This document shows positions 10,805 to 23,551 of a DNA stretch of 64,000 nt, piece by piece. A model generated the notes under the pieces. The model saw only the letters and a list, made by a program, of their open reading frames with translations. It was not told the DNA's origin and did not search any database. A program made the position numbers and the translations under genes. Every line of letters begins with the position of its first letter. Within the stretch, counting starts at the first letter, position 1. Origin of the DNA: Sorghum bicolor (taxonomy: Eukaryota; Streptophyta; Magnoliopsida; Poales; Poaceae); assembly GCF_000003195.3 (NCBI RefSeq), contig NC_012873.2:68457615-68521614 (forward strand). The letters are read 5' to 3'.

Positions 10805-11365
10805 CTGCTGCTGCTGCGTACCTCGGCCCGCCTGCGTGCATCCTTAATTCATCTGCAGCCTCAATTGTGCCTGCTGCTCATCATATCCATCCACCCTTGA
10901 ATCCTTGCTGCATCTTCTTCACCTTCAAAATTAATTCTACAGATTTAACAACGAACTAACGAAAATCCGAGATGGACTCTTTTCGTTTTCATTTTTCTGT
11001 TTTGACGGATTCAAGTTAGCAAAGAGAAACTAATTGATTTACACAATATATATATACTTACATCATCCATGCATGGTTACTTTTCTTCTCCAATGTATGT
11101 AAGAAAGGTCATTATTCATCATCCTATATATTGTACACTATAAATTTTTAATCCTCGCTCATCGGATTCAGTTGATATGTACATTACTGCCAAATAAATT
11201 TGTACCTATATGTGCGTGACATACAGTAATGTACCCAACTCCATTTGGGTAAAAACTAAATTTAAGAGACATGAGTACAAACAAGATCTGTCATGCTTGA
11301 ATCGCATGTTATATTGCAGAAACAAAATAAAGAAAGAAGAAAATTAGAAAGATTTTGTAGCTTTA

Positions 11366-11593
11366 GGCTTTGTTTAGTTCACCCCCAAAAACAAAAAACT
11401 TTTTAAAATTATCATCACATCAAATCTTACGGCACATGCATGAAGCATTAAATATAGTCAAAAATAAAAACTAATTACACAGTTTGCAGAGATGAATCTT
11501 CTAAGCCTAGTCCATAATTAGACAATATTTGTCACAAACAAACGAAAGTGCTAGTGTCCGGAACCAAAAAAATTTTGGAAACTAAACAAAGCC
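11366..11593. mobile_element. CTTGTTTAG-family MITE with TTA duplication
   Basis: Begins GGCTTTGTTTAGTTC and ends with the inverted counterpart AACTAAACAAAGCC, flanked by TTA on both sides (11363-11365, 11594-11596). Internal landmarks shared with other copies: ATGCATGAAGCATTAAATAT and CTAATTACACAGTTT. The 3-bp T-starting TSD fits PIF/Harbinger (Tourist) MITEs. Confidence 0.85.
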
Positions 11594-11997
11594 TTAAAGT
11601 TGATGCATAGATCATCATTGAGATACATGTCCGGAGGTATAAAATTATTTGATGATGCACTATATATTACAGTTCGAGCAAGGCACTAACTAACTGAATG
11701 AATGAACTGGAGCATGGTTGTAGCATATGTAGATGCAAATATGATACGAACATCATTAAGAGATGCTGTATTACTTGGTGTTATATTACACATCATGCAC
11801 TCCTACCTATGAAATATATTTTTGGACTTTGGAGTATTGAGGACAACATGAAATTGGAGATTCTGGGTGACATATCACGAGTGCAAGGGGCCGAGCCAGG
11901 CTGGGAGTCAAGTCAAAGATCAATAAGCTATCTGGCACTGATCGATTGGTTCCACGTGGCACGCAGGGGACGAATGTTTATGTATGATGAGGATCAA

Positions 11998-12231
11998 GGC
12001 CTGGTTTAGATTTTTTTTTATTTTAACAATGCAGCACTTTCATTTGTATTTGATAATCATTGTCCAACTATAGACTAACTAGTCTCAAAAGATTCGTCTC
12101 GCAAATTACATACAAACTGTGCAATTAGTTATTTTTTATCTATATTTAATGCTTCATGCATGTGTCGCAAGATTCAGTGTGACGAAGAACCTTAAAAAGT
12201 TTTTGGATTTTAGGATGAACTAAACAAGGCC
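11998..12231. mobile_element. CTTGTTTAG-family MITE, diverged copy
   Basis: Ends GGCCTGGTTTAGA and AACTAAACAAGGCC. The interior matches the family in the opposite orientation to the 11366 copy (ATTTAATGCTTCATGCATGTG). No ORF. Confidence 0.8.
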
Positions 12232-12430
12232 CAAGACCAAGAGCTAATAGAATTTCACAAAGTTTTATAGACATTAAATATGTTGATGCGACACTATATT
12301 AATGTAGAGAGATAATAAGAGTTTCATGGAAGCATAGAGAGTTTCATGAGGATCAAACTCTATTGCACTGTTTAAAAAATATAATGTGTTGGAAATTGTG
12401 ATATGAAACACCCCATTGAAATTGGTCTTA

Positions 12431-12680
12431 TACTCCCTCTGTCCCTAAAAGCTTCAACTCCTAAAATCCGCGCCAGCCAAACTTTTTTAAGTTTGACTAA
12501 CTTTATAAAAAAGAGCATTAATATTAGTGACATAAAATGAGTATTTTATATATTCTATAATAAATTTAATGATACTAACTTGGTACCATAAATCTTAGCG
12601 TTTTTTTTAAATTTGGTCATGTTTAATAAATTAAGTTAAGAAAACTTTAAAAATTAAAGCTTCTAGAAACAAATAAAGTA
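12431..12680. mobile_element. Stowaway-like MITE
   Basis: Ends TACTCCCTCTGTCCCTAAAA and an imperfect inverted counterpart finishing in AAATAAAGTA. The interior is AT-rich. The TA at each end fits the TA target of Stowaway (Tc1/mariner) MITEs. Confidence 0.65.
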
Positions 12681-12927
12681 CTAAGAGCAACCAGTCTGTG
12701 TGTTGGTAGACAATAATTATCGCTAGACGACGCTACCGCCGCCGCCGCCGATGCCCGTCCCTCAGCCATCGCCACTTGTTCCTCCTTTTCATCCACCACT
12801 GTTGCTCTTAGGCTAGTGTTAGGGAGAGTTTCATTTGAGTTTCATTCACATTAAATAGACTGCATAATTCAGTTGGTATTTATTATTGTTTGTAAACTCT
12901 CAAAACAAAATGTAAAGTCAAAAAATA

Positions 12928-13618
12928 GACAATCTCCAAGGGTTTTGCATAATTGAGTTGGCAATTAGCCAAAGTGGATCTGATCGTGATTTTTTTTCCT
13001 TTGTGCGCGCCCGCGCGACTTTCCTTTGCGCGCGTAAAGTCGCCGTCAGTTCTCGCGTTTTTCTCACAGGTCGCGCCGCAAGTTCTTCCTACTCCCCACC
13101 GGTCGTTGTAGGTGCCGCCGCGACGACTCGTATCACACTCGTTGCAAGTGCCGCCGCAGTGCTAGCACGACGGATGCGACCTATCCAGGTACCTGGATCC
13201 TCTTTCTACTCTGCTCGTACATTATCGTTCCATGGCTCTGGTAGATTGTTGATGCACTGGTTCATCATTGATCTGCTTGGAGGCCGTCGTGGGAGGGACG
13301 GAGGGCGTCCTTGAACTCATGGCGTGAGGCGGTGGCTTTCTGTCTCGATGGAGTCCCTCGCGAGTTCTGCAGCGGACGGCAGCGATGGACCATATATGGC
13401 GCGAAGAAAGTCCGGGTCGCGCGGGGGACCGGGAGACACGCGCGATCGGCCTTTTGCCAAGCCGTGCGTGTCTTGGCATATATGCCAAGTTTGCTCTCTC
13501 ATTTGTCAAGTTGCCCAAAATGCAAACTCCAAATGCAAAATCATTGGATACCTCTTTTTACGATTTTTGGCAAATTACAAGAATGCAAAGTCGAAATGCA
13601 AAACCCTTAGAGATGCTC
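12928..13618. mobile_element. Candidate non-autonomous element, about 690 bp
   Basis: Inverted ends GACAATCTCCAAGGGTTTTG and, at the right, the complement of GAGCATCTCTAAGGGTTTTG. The core is GC-rich (12990-13470) and flanked by AT-rich sequence; ORFs in it have no known motif. Long TIRs plus a GC-rich, gene-like core suggest a Mutator-like or Pack-MULE-like element. I could not find a 9-bp TSD, so the class is uncertain. Confidence 0.4.
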
Positions 13619-13907
13619 TGACAGTGTATTTAAGAAGAGAGAAGAAATATGTTTTATTTAGATGAAACTCTCTTGGCACGATTACCAACTCTCTATGAGT
13701 CTTAAAAATTAAATGTCTATGAAACCATGGAATGAGACTCTCCATTGAGAGTGGGTGTTTCATCCAAGTTTCATTTTATTTCACATGACATGACAACTTT
13801 GGAAACAACGCTATGAAACTCTTCAGTCTTCACTGAGATTGGCCTTAAATTTGTGCTTGACAGCCTCAGCTCATCAAGTTGCTGGTGAATTGAATTTCCA
13901 AGGGATG

Positions 13908-14136
13908 TACTCCCTTCGTTCCTTATTAATTGTCGTCTGTACTTCTCAAAAAACAATTATCGATAATTATATATTAAAAATATTAATATTTATAATATAT
14001 AATTAATATCATTAGAAAAATCTTTGAATCTAGTTTTTTAACAAATTTGTTTGAAGATATAAATATTGTACGTATTTTCTACCATCGAGTCAAACTTATG
14101 ACACACATCAATAACGATAATTAAAAAGAGAGAGTA
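13908..14136. mobile_element. Stowaway-like MITE
   Basis: Starts TACTCCCTTCGTTCCTTATT and ends with an inverted, diverged counterpart AAAAGAGAGAGTA. AT-rich, no ORF. Confidence 0.6.
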
Positions 14137-14520
14137 CGTGGTTCCAGCTGCAGCTGCTCGATCGTCTTCCTGGAGTGGGCCCCTGCCCTTGAGCACCTGG
14201 TGCAGCTGGTCACGGTGGGAGAAGATCAGGGAGGAGCTCCGGGTCCACCAGGAGATGTGTGTTCATCCACACGCACGTCTCACCGTGTGCCTGTCGTACC
14301 AAGATCTATGATGTGCAAATGAGGCTTTACTACGAAGAGTAATCGGATCCGCTCAAGACGTGTTTTTCAAAAACTCACTCCCATCAATTTCTCTATCTTA
14401 AGATTGCTAGACTGATCGAGGGATGAGCACGATCCAACTTTATTCCTTTCTTTCCGCGTGTATAGTATACAACAGGTCTGCTTTAAATTAATCTCGCACT
14501 AAAGCTAAACTGCTAACATG

Positions 14521-14667
14521 TATTTCCTCTATTTTAAATTATAAGTTGCTTTGATTTTTTTATACATTTATTTTGCTATATATTTAGATCTAATGTATGT
14601 TTAAATACATAGCAAAATCTATGTAAAAAAATATTAAATTGAATTATAAGTTGGAATGGAGAGAGTA
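14521..14667. mobile_element. Short Stowaway-like MITE
   Basis: Left end TATTTCCTCTATTTTAAATT and right end AATGGAGAGAGTA form imperfect inverted repeats. AATTATAAGTTG is present near both ends in inverse orientation. Confidence 0.6.
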
Positions 14668-16020
14668 CTCCTTCATGTGAAATTATAATTTCTACAGGAG
14701 ACAAGTTAGGTGTAGGTCATTTTATTTACGCAATAAAAAAGGTCTATTGTATTTTCTTCTTTATTAGTACAAATGTCATTTTATTTATATGTACATCAAC
14801 AATACTTTTTTTCTAGAAAAAATGTACTCCCTCAAATCCATCAGAAAAAAGGCACCTCGTCAGCTCCATGTCAGAAATAGTGTATATAATAACACACACT
14901 TTATAGTTAGATTTTATTATAGAAGAAGTGTTGATGATTAACAAAAGGTGAAATGCTAGTTCCTACAATTGCATGGCAAGCTTATCAGGAGCAGACAAAT
15001 TAAAAAGCATAATATTACATCAAACTACCGGTGAGTAATTGAAATGGTTAGATACATATGTTGTTTGAAACAGCAAGAAGATATATACACAAAAACCAGG
15101 AAATGATATTGCAGATAATCTTTATGACATGGATGATGGGCACAATTGGGATGGCTTGTTGATTCACGATGCATTCGGTTCTGATATAAGTATATATTTG
15201 TTTTTAGAATGGTTCTTTTCGAATCTGTTGACTCTTATGAAGTAGTGACTCAGCTTAGTGCCCAAATGGAAATCATCGAGAGGAAGCTTGAATAGTTGAA
15301 TTTTAATATAATAATTATCATCTACTCCTAAGTTGATACCATAGAATAGTTAGGGAAAGCCAAGGAAAGGAAAGGAGGACCTGTTCGCTTGAGTTTATCA
15401 GCCAAATCTATCAGCCATTCAATAATGTGGTTTTCTCTCATAATAAATTAGCGAACATTATTTTTAGTCATGACTTATCAGCCAAACGAATCAAAGTTTT
15501 TTCAATTACAATCTCAATAGTTGTCATTGCTTCTGATGTCATCATTGCATAAAACTGGTTGTGTTTATGCACCATTGTACCATTTCAATATGGCATGAAT
15601 CAAACAAGTTTCAAATTGCAACTAGAACTGAAACACATGGCAATGGCACATATAAACGAAATAATGATGGCATGAGTCTAAATATCACATATAAACAGAA
15701 TAATGATGTCATGATTCTAAATATTACAAGAAAAAGGAAAATGTTGAGACCATAAATTTGATAGGGTATGACATGTTTGGAACGTAAGAATCTCACAGGA
15801 TTCACACAAGAATTTTATAGGAATCGTTTTGATTTCACAGAAAAAACACAATAATTGAAAGAAGGGGAAAATCGGTGTTACAAACAAGTCCACGTCAAGG
15901 TAAGGTTTTCTGAAGCGCCATTTTGACAAGTGCTGAACATGAATAAAACCGCACGATGTGGGGGTATAAATCCATATACCTTCATGGTTTGGTATGGATC
16001 ACACAATCGAAGGTGGTCCG
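14668..16020. other. Intergenic, AT-rich; one degraded MITE
   Basis: No supported coding region. At about 15380-15491 a short inverted pair (CTGTTCGCTTGAG and TTATCAGCCAAACGAA) resembles a decayed hAT-type MITE common in grasses. At about 15765-15860 a fragment resembles the Tourist-like element at 27378. Confidence 0.45.
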
Positions 16021-16024
16021 GTCT

Positions 16025-17475
16025 ACTAGGTGAAGATATACGGCGCACGATGTTGGTCAGTGTGCACCATAAGCCTACAAAAAGATATCGTACCAAATAG
16101 AATACTTTACTTATAACTCTGTCCCTTCATAGTATATAAGAAAAGATAGGGGGTCCCCTTACCCCTAGAGAACACACCATATACATCTCACAACATCTCT
16201 CATATACAGAGTAATACAATCAGACACAAGACATAGATATTATGCCCTCACGGTGACTGAACGTGAATAAAATCCTTATCTTTGTCTTATGTCACCATCT
16301 AGTTCGTAGCTTACGCACCTGTCTGCCGACAAATCTACTACCGTGGGCATACCCCTAGGTAGACTGCTGACTATATTTTGTCGATAGTGGTGCACCACGT
16401 AGGGGGGTGTGCACAACTTCCCAGACAAACCAGATAGTCATCATCTCCGACTTCATGGCCATGGCGGACGGTCTCACGTTCACCGTTGGCCAGATCACCT
16501 AGACCACCGACTTTAATAGCTTCGTTGCCGTGACCAAGGAGGAGGCATAGATCCAATATGTGTCGATCACTTCTTCACCAACATTGGCTACGACTCCGAC
16601 CAAGTTGGCTACAGCTCCGACCACTCCAGCAACATCTTCAACCATGCCGACAATGTGTTGCATGCTTTCCCGCTGCAAACGGAGGCAGATCGACAACACC
16701 AACCTACTCAGGGGTATCAACCAAGTTGCTTGGCCTACTTGCTCTGACCACCTGTCATGCCACAATAATGATCGTTGCGAAGAATGGCACTACGACAACC
16801 GCGACCATCATCATGACCACATGTCGGAAAGCTTAAGGGCCAGACAATTTTGTCGCCACCGATCAGATTTTTTATCCAAAGATAAGTGCGCTTTCAATAT
16901 TTTATTTATTTTTGGCATAATGTTCTCTGTAATGTCCTCAACATGATTATTCTTCAAACAACTTTTTACTTAATGGTTAGCCGACCAGTTCTTTCTCCTA
17001 CAAGATGAAGACATACGGCCCACGATGCTAGTCGACGTGCACCGCAAGGCTACAAAAAAATATTGTATCAAATAGGATACTTTACTTGTAACTTTGTCCT
17101 TTCACGGTATATAAGGAGGGACAGAGATCCCCTAGAGGACAGGTCATATACATCTCACATCATCTCTCATATACAGAGCAATACAATCAGACGGTTAAAC
17201 CTGAATAAAATGTTTATCTTTGTCTTGCATCACCATCTAATTTGTAGTTCGTATCTTGCACACCTGTCTGTCGACAAATCTACTACCTTAGGCATGCCCC
17301 TTGTTCAGTGGCGGACTCAACACTAGAGCCACTAGGGCTATGGCCCTAGTCGTAACCTTAATTGCAGTGGATAAATTATTATTTTTTCTATAGTCAAACA
17401 TAATTAGTATGAATGTCTAATACAATGGTCCTAGTCTTTGACTAATCCTGGATCCGCCCCTGCCCTATTTAGACT
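16025..17475 (+). mobile_element. Decayed short LTR retroelement (two LTR-like repeats)
   Basis: Two diverged direct repeats, 16030-16360 and 17007-17302 (resuming after 17462), align across their length. Each has the same order of landmarks: AAGATATACGG or AAGACATACGG, a TATATAAG promoter box, CATATACATCTCACA, CAATACAATCAGAC, and CGACAAATCTACTACC. After the first repeat comes ATTTTGTCGATAGTGGTGCA, which resembles the LTR/primer-site junction of grass Gypsy-type elements. The internal part is only about 650 bp, with a gag-like remnant interrupted by stops near 16498 and 16545. I read it as a non-autonomous, internally deleted Gypsy-like element. Outer ends and TSD are not clear. Confidence 0.6.
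17306..17462. mobile_element. hAT-type MITE inside the right LTR-like repeat
   Basis: Ends CAGTGGCGGACTCA and (inverted) CAGGGGCGGATCCA; 157 bp, no ORF. Flanking octamers CCCTTGTT and CCCTATTT agree at 6 of 8 positions, as for an old 8-bp hAT duplication. LTR-like sequence resumes directly after it (TAGACT), showing it landed in the older retroelement. Confidence 0.7.
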
Positions 17476-17927
17476 ACCATACATGGGCTGCCACAGCAGA
17501 TGTTAGTTGAAGCATTCTTGTTTTGAAGTGGGGGAAAAAGGTGGCGTTGTTAGGTGGTGATCGATGCCTGAATTGAATTGGTTTCAATTTTGGTACGAAC
17601 AGTACTTGTTTTTGTGCAGCTGCGGAGAAAAAGGAGGTAGATAGCGTTTTTTTTTTTTGACAACAAAGATAGAGGTTTGAATATTTGTGATATTTGAGGT
17701 GCCGCCGGAGACAGGCCAAGTCCAGATTCCAGATCTAGTGGCAGCAGCACAATTTGCAAGAGGGAAGGGAAGGGAAGGGCAAGCACTAGCAGGGATCTGA
17801 TATTATTCTGATCTGCATCTTGGCTGGCTGGCTGGCTCATGGTGGAGGTGGACGCACGGACATGCCAACGACTCAGTTCAGTTCAGTCCTGCTGGATCAG
17901 TTCCTTCCTCTTGACTTGCTAGCCAGC
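17476..17927. other. Unassigned DNA
   Basis: No supported gene. Contains short GGCTGGCT and AAGGGAAGGG repeats near 17760-17840. ORFs on the minus strand here have no recognisable motif. Confidence 0.4.
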
Positions 17928-18311
<384 letters not shown>

Positions 18312-18503
18312 GTCGGTGTTGATGTCTCTAGTCATTCACACGTGGCACGATCACTCCCTGCAGCCGTACTGGCGTACTCTCTCCCCACTAACATTTTTTT
18401 CCTCCCTCCCATTTCTTCGTCATGTCATAAATAGCATTATTAAAAATAATACATCTGTTTATATCTTTTTCTTTATTTTTTTGAGACATAGTGCCTTTTC
18501 TTA

Positions 18504-18745
18504 GGTCTTGTTTAGTTCCAAAAAATTTTGCAGAATTTTTCAGATTTCCCGTCACATCAAATCTTTAGACACATACATGAAGTATTAAATGTAGACAAAA
18601 ATAAAAACTAATTACACAGTTTGATCGGAATTGACGAGACGAATCTTTTGAGTCTAGTTAGTACATGATTAGATAATATTTGTCAAATACAAACGAAAAT
18701 GATATTATTTCTATTTTGCAAAAAATTTTGGAACTAAACAAGGCC
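18504..18745. mobile_element. CTTGTTTAG-family MITE with TTA duplication
   Basis: Starts GGTCTTGTTTAGTTCC and ends GGAACTAAACAAGGCC, flanked by TTA (18501-18503 and 18746-18748). The interior is typical of the family (CATGAAGTATTAAAT, CTAATTACACAGTTTG). Confidence 0.9.
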
Positions 18746-18940
18746 TTAGCAAAATAGTGCTTGGTTGGTTGCTCGTCTCAACGTTACATTTGCAAAGTCA
18801 GATTTAATTTCATTCAAGCTCTGTGCAGCGATTGATGATAATAATACAGGACGCGGGGGCTTAATTAGTGCTGATGATGATGATATACAGCATGTGATGC
18901 GCGATGACAAATTGTTGGCACAATGAGTAATTGCCAATTT

Positions 18941-21753
18941 TTTTTCGAAATCGTGCGCTACACGTGTTTCATTAAGAGATGGTGGAAGAAACAAAATACA
19001 GGTTAGCGTTCCACGGCGAGATGCCATGGAGCGCTGAGAACGCAACACAACACAAAGGTCGCCGGCTCAAACGGCGCTGCTGAAGCAGAAAACCCGTTCT
19101 AAAACTGTTTTGCTACACGTAACGCCCAGGCGCGAACTAGAGCAGTGCGCCGAAGGCAGCTAGACCGCGAAAACCTACAGCGAGCCAGGCGTTCGCCTCC
19201 TCTTTGACCTTCGCAAGAGTCTGTGCAGACGTGCAACTGGTGTTGTCAAAGGTTCTGACGTTCCGTTCCTTCCAGAGCGTCCAAGAGACGAGCACTACGA
19301 GCGAGTCGAAGCCTCGTCTGAGGTTTTGAGGTAGGACGACACGGCTGTCCTGCCACCAGCCCACCAGCCTTGAAACGTCTGACGGGAGAAGGTGGTCGAG
19401 GCCGATGGCGGACAAGAGGCGATGCCAGACCTCCCTCGCGAACACACATGCCACCAGCAAGTGGTCGGCCGTCTCCGGCTGCTGATCGCACAGCGCGCAG
19501 TCATCAACAGCCTGTAGTCCATGACGCCGCCTTCGTTCGGCTGTCCAGAGGCGTCCGTGGAGGGCCAGCCAAAAGAAGAACTTGGCCTTGGACGGCGTCG
19601 AGGCCGCCCAGACCTCCTTGGCCCCGTAGAACGGCGTTCGCCCTATGAAGAATGCCCTGTATGCTGAGGCGCTGGAGTAGCATCCATTCGCCGTCCATTT
19701 CCACTGCAGCTGGTCTTGCACTGAGGGCTGTAGGTGCACGTCACTAAGCATAAGCCAGATTGTCAAGAACTGGACGATGAACTCCGTCGTGGAGGCAGCC
19801 GATGCGTCTCTGGCCCATTGGTGATCGGCGATGACGTCCCTGACCGAGCGAGCACGCCGCCTGGCGGGCACCGCGCGGAACACCGCCGGGGCGAAGCAGC
19901 AGATGGGGCCGGCCGGGAGCCAGTCGTCCGTCCAGAACCTGACCGAGGCCCCGTTGCCTACGACGAACTGCACCGATGCGTGGGGAACATCAGTTGGACT
20001 ATCCGTTCGTCGCGCACCGGTAACGACGCCCAAGGCGAGTCCGGTTCGGTTCGGCGCAGCCACTCCCAGCGCAGGCGAAGCGCGAAGCCGAGCACTCGTA
20101 GGTCCGGCAGGCCCAAGCCGCCTAAGTCCCGGGGCGAGCAAACCACCTGCCACGCCACTTTGCATTTTCCTCCGACTGCCGAGTCGGCTCCGGTCCAGAG
20201 GAAGCCACGCCGTCGCTTGTCGATTGCCTGGATAGCCCAGGCTGATAGAGCGCAGCAAATCGAGACGTGCACGGGGATGGCGGATAGAGTCGTGTGCGTG
20301 AGCGTGGCTCTCCCTGTCGGCGTGAGTAGTCCTGCCTTCCAGGTAGGTAGCCTTGCTGCGACGTTGTCCACAATGGCCTGCTCACAGTTGCGGGGCAGCC
20401 TAGAGAGGTGTAGCGGCGCGCCGAGGTACATGGACGGGAACGCTTGTAGCTTGCAAGGAAAGACCTCCAGGACAGCGTCGATCTCTTCCTGCGAGCATCG
20501 AATCGGCGAGATGGCGCATTTGTCGACATTTGTTGCAAGGCCAGAGGCGCCCGCAAACAGTTCGAGCAATTGAGCGACGCAAAGAGAAGTCCACAGTGTT
20601 CGGCGCAAGGAAGATGACGAGGTCGTCCGCGTAGATGGAGGCTCTATGTTTGATGATGTGACCCGGCAGCGGTGTCAGTTGTCCACGTCGGTCTGCCTCG
20701 CTGATAAGGGAGTTTAGGACCTCCATTACAAGGATGAAGAGAAATGGCGACAAGGGGTCTCCCTGGCGGAGACCGCGTGCGTGGCATAGTCGCTGCCCTG
20801 GCCGACCATTGATGAGGACCTTGGTGCTGGCCGTGCGTAGCATGGCGGAGATCCATTCTCTCCACCTAGCAGGGAACCCAGCGTGTTCCAGGACCTCGAG
20901 GAGGAAGGGCCATGCAACGGTGTCGAAGGCTTTGGCAAGATCGACCTTGAGGAGTACCGTTGGGATATGTCTCGCCTGGAGGTACTTGCAGGTCAGCTGG
21001 ACTGCACGGAAATTTTCATGGATCCGCCGTCCTCGGATGAATGCGGATTGATTGGTCTTGACGAGTTCGGACATCCGTGGAGCAAGCCTCATCGCGAGCC
21101 CTTTGGCGAACAGTTTGCCGATGGAGTGTATGAGGCTGATAGGCCTATAGTCCCTCAGCCCGACCGGCGCGTCGGACTTCTGGAGCAGCACCATTGTGGC
21201 CTCGTTGATGTGGTAGAAGCTGCGGAAGTCTAGCACCCAAAGGGCCTCGAAAACCCTGACCACATCTGGGGCAACAATGGTCCATGCTGCCTTTAGGAAG
21301 CCGGCGGTGACCGGGAGCACGGTCGGTGGGCGAGGCCTGCACGATCTTGGCGACTTCAGCCGCAGAGAAGGGGAGGGCGAGCTCGCTGAGGTCTGCCCGG
21401 GGCAGATCGAGCTGGCTCAAGTCGATGCGTTGTGCCCGTTGAAATGGCGTGCCAAGCAGGTCTTGATAATATGAGTGGACAATTCCGGCCTTAGCCTCCT
21501 CCTCAGTGAACGTCTAGCCATTGTGCAGTAGGGCTAATAGGTGGTTCTTTCTTTTACGATGACAGGCCATCAGGTGGAAATATTTTGTGCATGCATCTCC
21601 GTCGCGCAAGAACTTAGTTCTTGCGCGCTGCCTTGCCATCGTGCCCGCCAGGGACGAGAGGCCGAGCACAGCGGCCTTGAGCTCGCGCAACCAGGCTCGT
21701 TCGTCATGGGATAGCTCCGTGGATTCCTGTGCCGTGTCCAGCTCATAGATTAC
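18941..21753 (-). mobile_element. 5'-truncated LINE (L1-type), with 15-bp TSD
   Basis: The 2.8-kb insert is bounded by a perfect 15-bp repeat, AGTAATTGCCAATTT (18926-18940 and 21754-21768), with a short A-tail (T8 on the plus strand) at its 3' end. It encodes the C-terminal part of a non-LTR polyprotein. Parts: a region before the RT (21765-21514, 21420-21145); RT with GLRDYRPISLIHSIGKLFAK, NQSAFIRGRRI, KVDLAKAFDTVAW, LRQGDPLSPFLF and intact YADD (21320-20600); and a zf-RVT tail with KAKFFFWLALHGRLWTAERR and CALCDQQPETADHLLVACVFA (ending 19137). Several frameshifts, for example near 20590 and 19970, and stops near 21515 break the ORF. Endonuclease and ORF1 are missing through 5' truncation. 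No RNase H domain is seen. Confidence 0.92.
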
Positions 21754-21768
21754 AGTAATTGCCAATTT

Positions 21769-22111
21769 AACTCTTATTATTTCCTTTCACTACTACCTGT
21801 TTTAGAAAGGAAAAGGGGAAAGGGAACCCAAATAAAATAAATTAAAATAAAAGAGAGGCCTTGGATCACAGTTGTCTTGCACCATCGATCACTAGTATAG
21901 CCTATTTAAATGGAAGCAAGTGCCACCGCGCCTCGCCGATCTCAATCTCAAACTCAATCGATCTTCTTCTTCTTCTTCTTCTTCTTCCGCCCTGCAGCAA
22001 CAGCATCATTATCTAGTACTGTACGTAGTAATATATTTGCATGGGCTCGCATTGCTAACGCATTCATTCATCAGCAGCGGCCTGCTCCTCCACCGATCGA
22101 CATCACGCACC
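21769..22111. other. Upstream flank of the sugar-transporter pseudogene
   Basis: AT-rich DNA, then a leader-like stretch with a CTT trinucleotide run (about 21964-21988) before the ancestral ATG. Promoter elements were not identified. Confidence 0.4.
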
Positions 22112-23551
22112 ATGCGTGGCGCGGTGCTGGTGGCCATCGCCGCGGCGATCGGCAACCTGCTGCAGGGATGGGACAACGCCACCATCGCGGGCGCCGTCCT
22201 CTACATCAAGCACGACTTCCACCTCGAGTCCCAGCCCGCCGTCGAGGGCCTCCTCGTCGCCACCTCCCTCATCGGCGCCACCCTCATCACCACCTTCTCC
22301 GGGCCCGTCGCTGCTCCGACGCCGTCGGCCGCCGCCCTATGCTCATCGCTGCTCTACTTCCTTGCGGGCCTCCTCATGCTCTGGTCCCCCGGCGTGCACG
22401 TCCTCCTCCTCGCGCGCCTCGTCGACGGCTTCGCCATCGGCCTCGCCGTCACGCTCGTCCCCGTCTACATCTCCGAGACGGCGCCGCCAGAGATCCGCGG
22501 CCTCCTCAACACGCTCCCGCAGTTCACGGGATCCGGCGGCATGTTCCTCGCCTACTGCATGGTCTTCTCCATGACGCTGGCGCCGCACCCGGACTGGCGC
22601 CTCATGCTGGGAGTGCTCTCACTCCTCTCCCTCCTCTACCTGCTGCATGCTCACCGTCTGCTACCTCCGGGAGTCGCCGCGCTGGCTCGTCAGCAAGGGC
22701 AGGATGAAGGAGGCCAGGGCAGTGCTCCGGATGCTCAGGGGACGGGACGACGTCGCGGGGGAGATGGCGCTCCTCGTCGAAGGCCTGGGAACCGTCGGAG
22801 ACACGGCCATCGAGGAGTACATCGTCGGGCCCCCGGGCCCCGCCGCCGACGCGACAGTCTTGTACGGGCCCGAGCGCGGCATGCATGTCGTGGGTGGCGC
22901 AGCCGCTGCTGCTCGGCGCGCAGGGAAGCATGCTGGGCAGCGCCATCGGCCAGGGCAGCATGCTCGACCACCTCAAGGACCCCGTCGTTGCGCTCCTCGG
23001 CAGCATGCTCTTCTCCAACCTCGGCAGCATGCTCAGCTTCCAAGCTGGCGCCCCTGGACTGGGACGAGGAGATCGCCGGCCGGCTGCCAGTCGGACGGCG
23101 ACGCCAGCGGCACGGGGGATCTCCACGCGCCGCTGCTGGAGCTGGACGCCCGCGGGCTGAGCAGCATGACGGGAGAAGGCGACACGGCCACCACCATGGG
23201 CATCGGCGGCGGCTGGCAGCTGGCGTGGAAGTGCACGGACGGGCCGGAGGGCGGCGTGAAGAGGATGTACCTTCACGAGGAGGCGGGCGGCGTGCACGCG
23301 GCGGCGCTGTACCTGCACGCCGCCAAGCAACACGGGGACGGGGATGTACACGGACCGGCGTTCGTGCACGGGGCGCGGTGGCGCGAGCTCCTGGAGCCTG
23401 GCGTGCGGCGTCACCATGCAGGTGCTGCAGCAGTTCTCGGGCATCAACGGCGTGCTCTACTACACGCGCCGCAGATCCTGGACCAGGCCGGCGTCAGCGT
23501 GCTGCTGGCGAGCCTGGGGCTGAGCGCCGACTCCACGTCCATCCTCATCAG

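Larger units (their letters stand above)
10805..12430. other. CDPK 3' flank and intergenic DNA
   Basis: Presumed CDPK 3' UTR, then AT-rich DNA with no supported gene. Two copies of the window's common CTTGTTTAG element lie here and are listed separately. Position 12235-12430 looks like degenerate MITE sequence. Confidence 0.5.
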
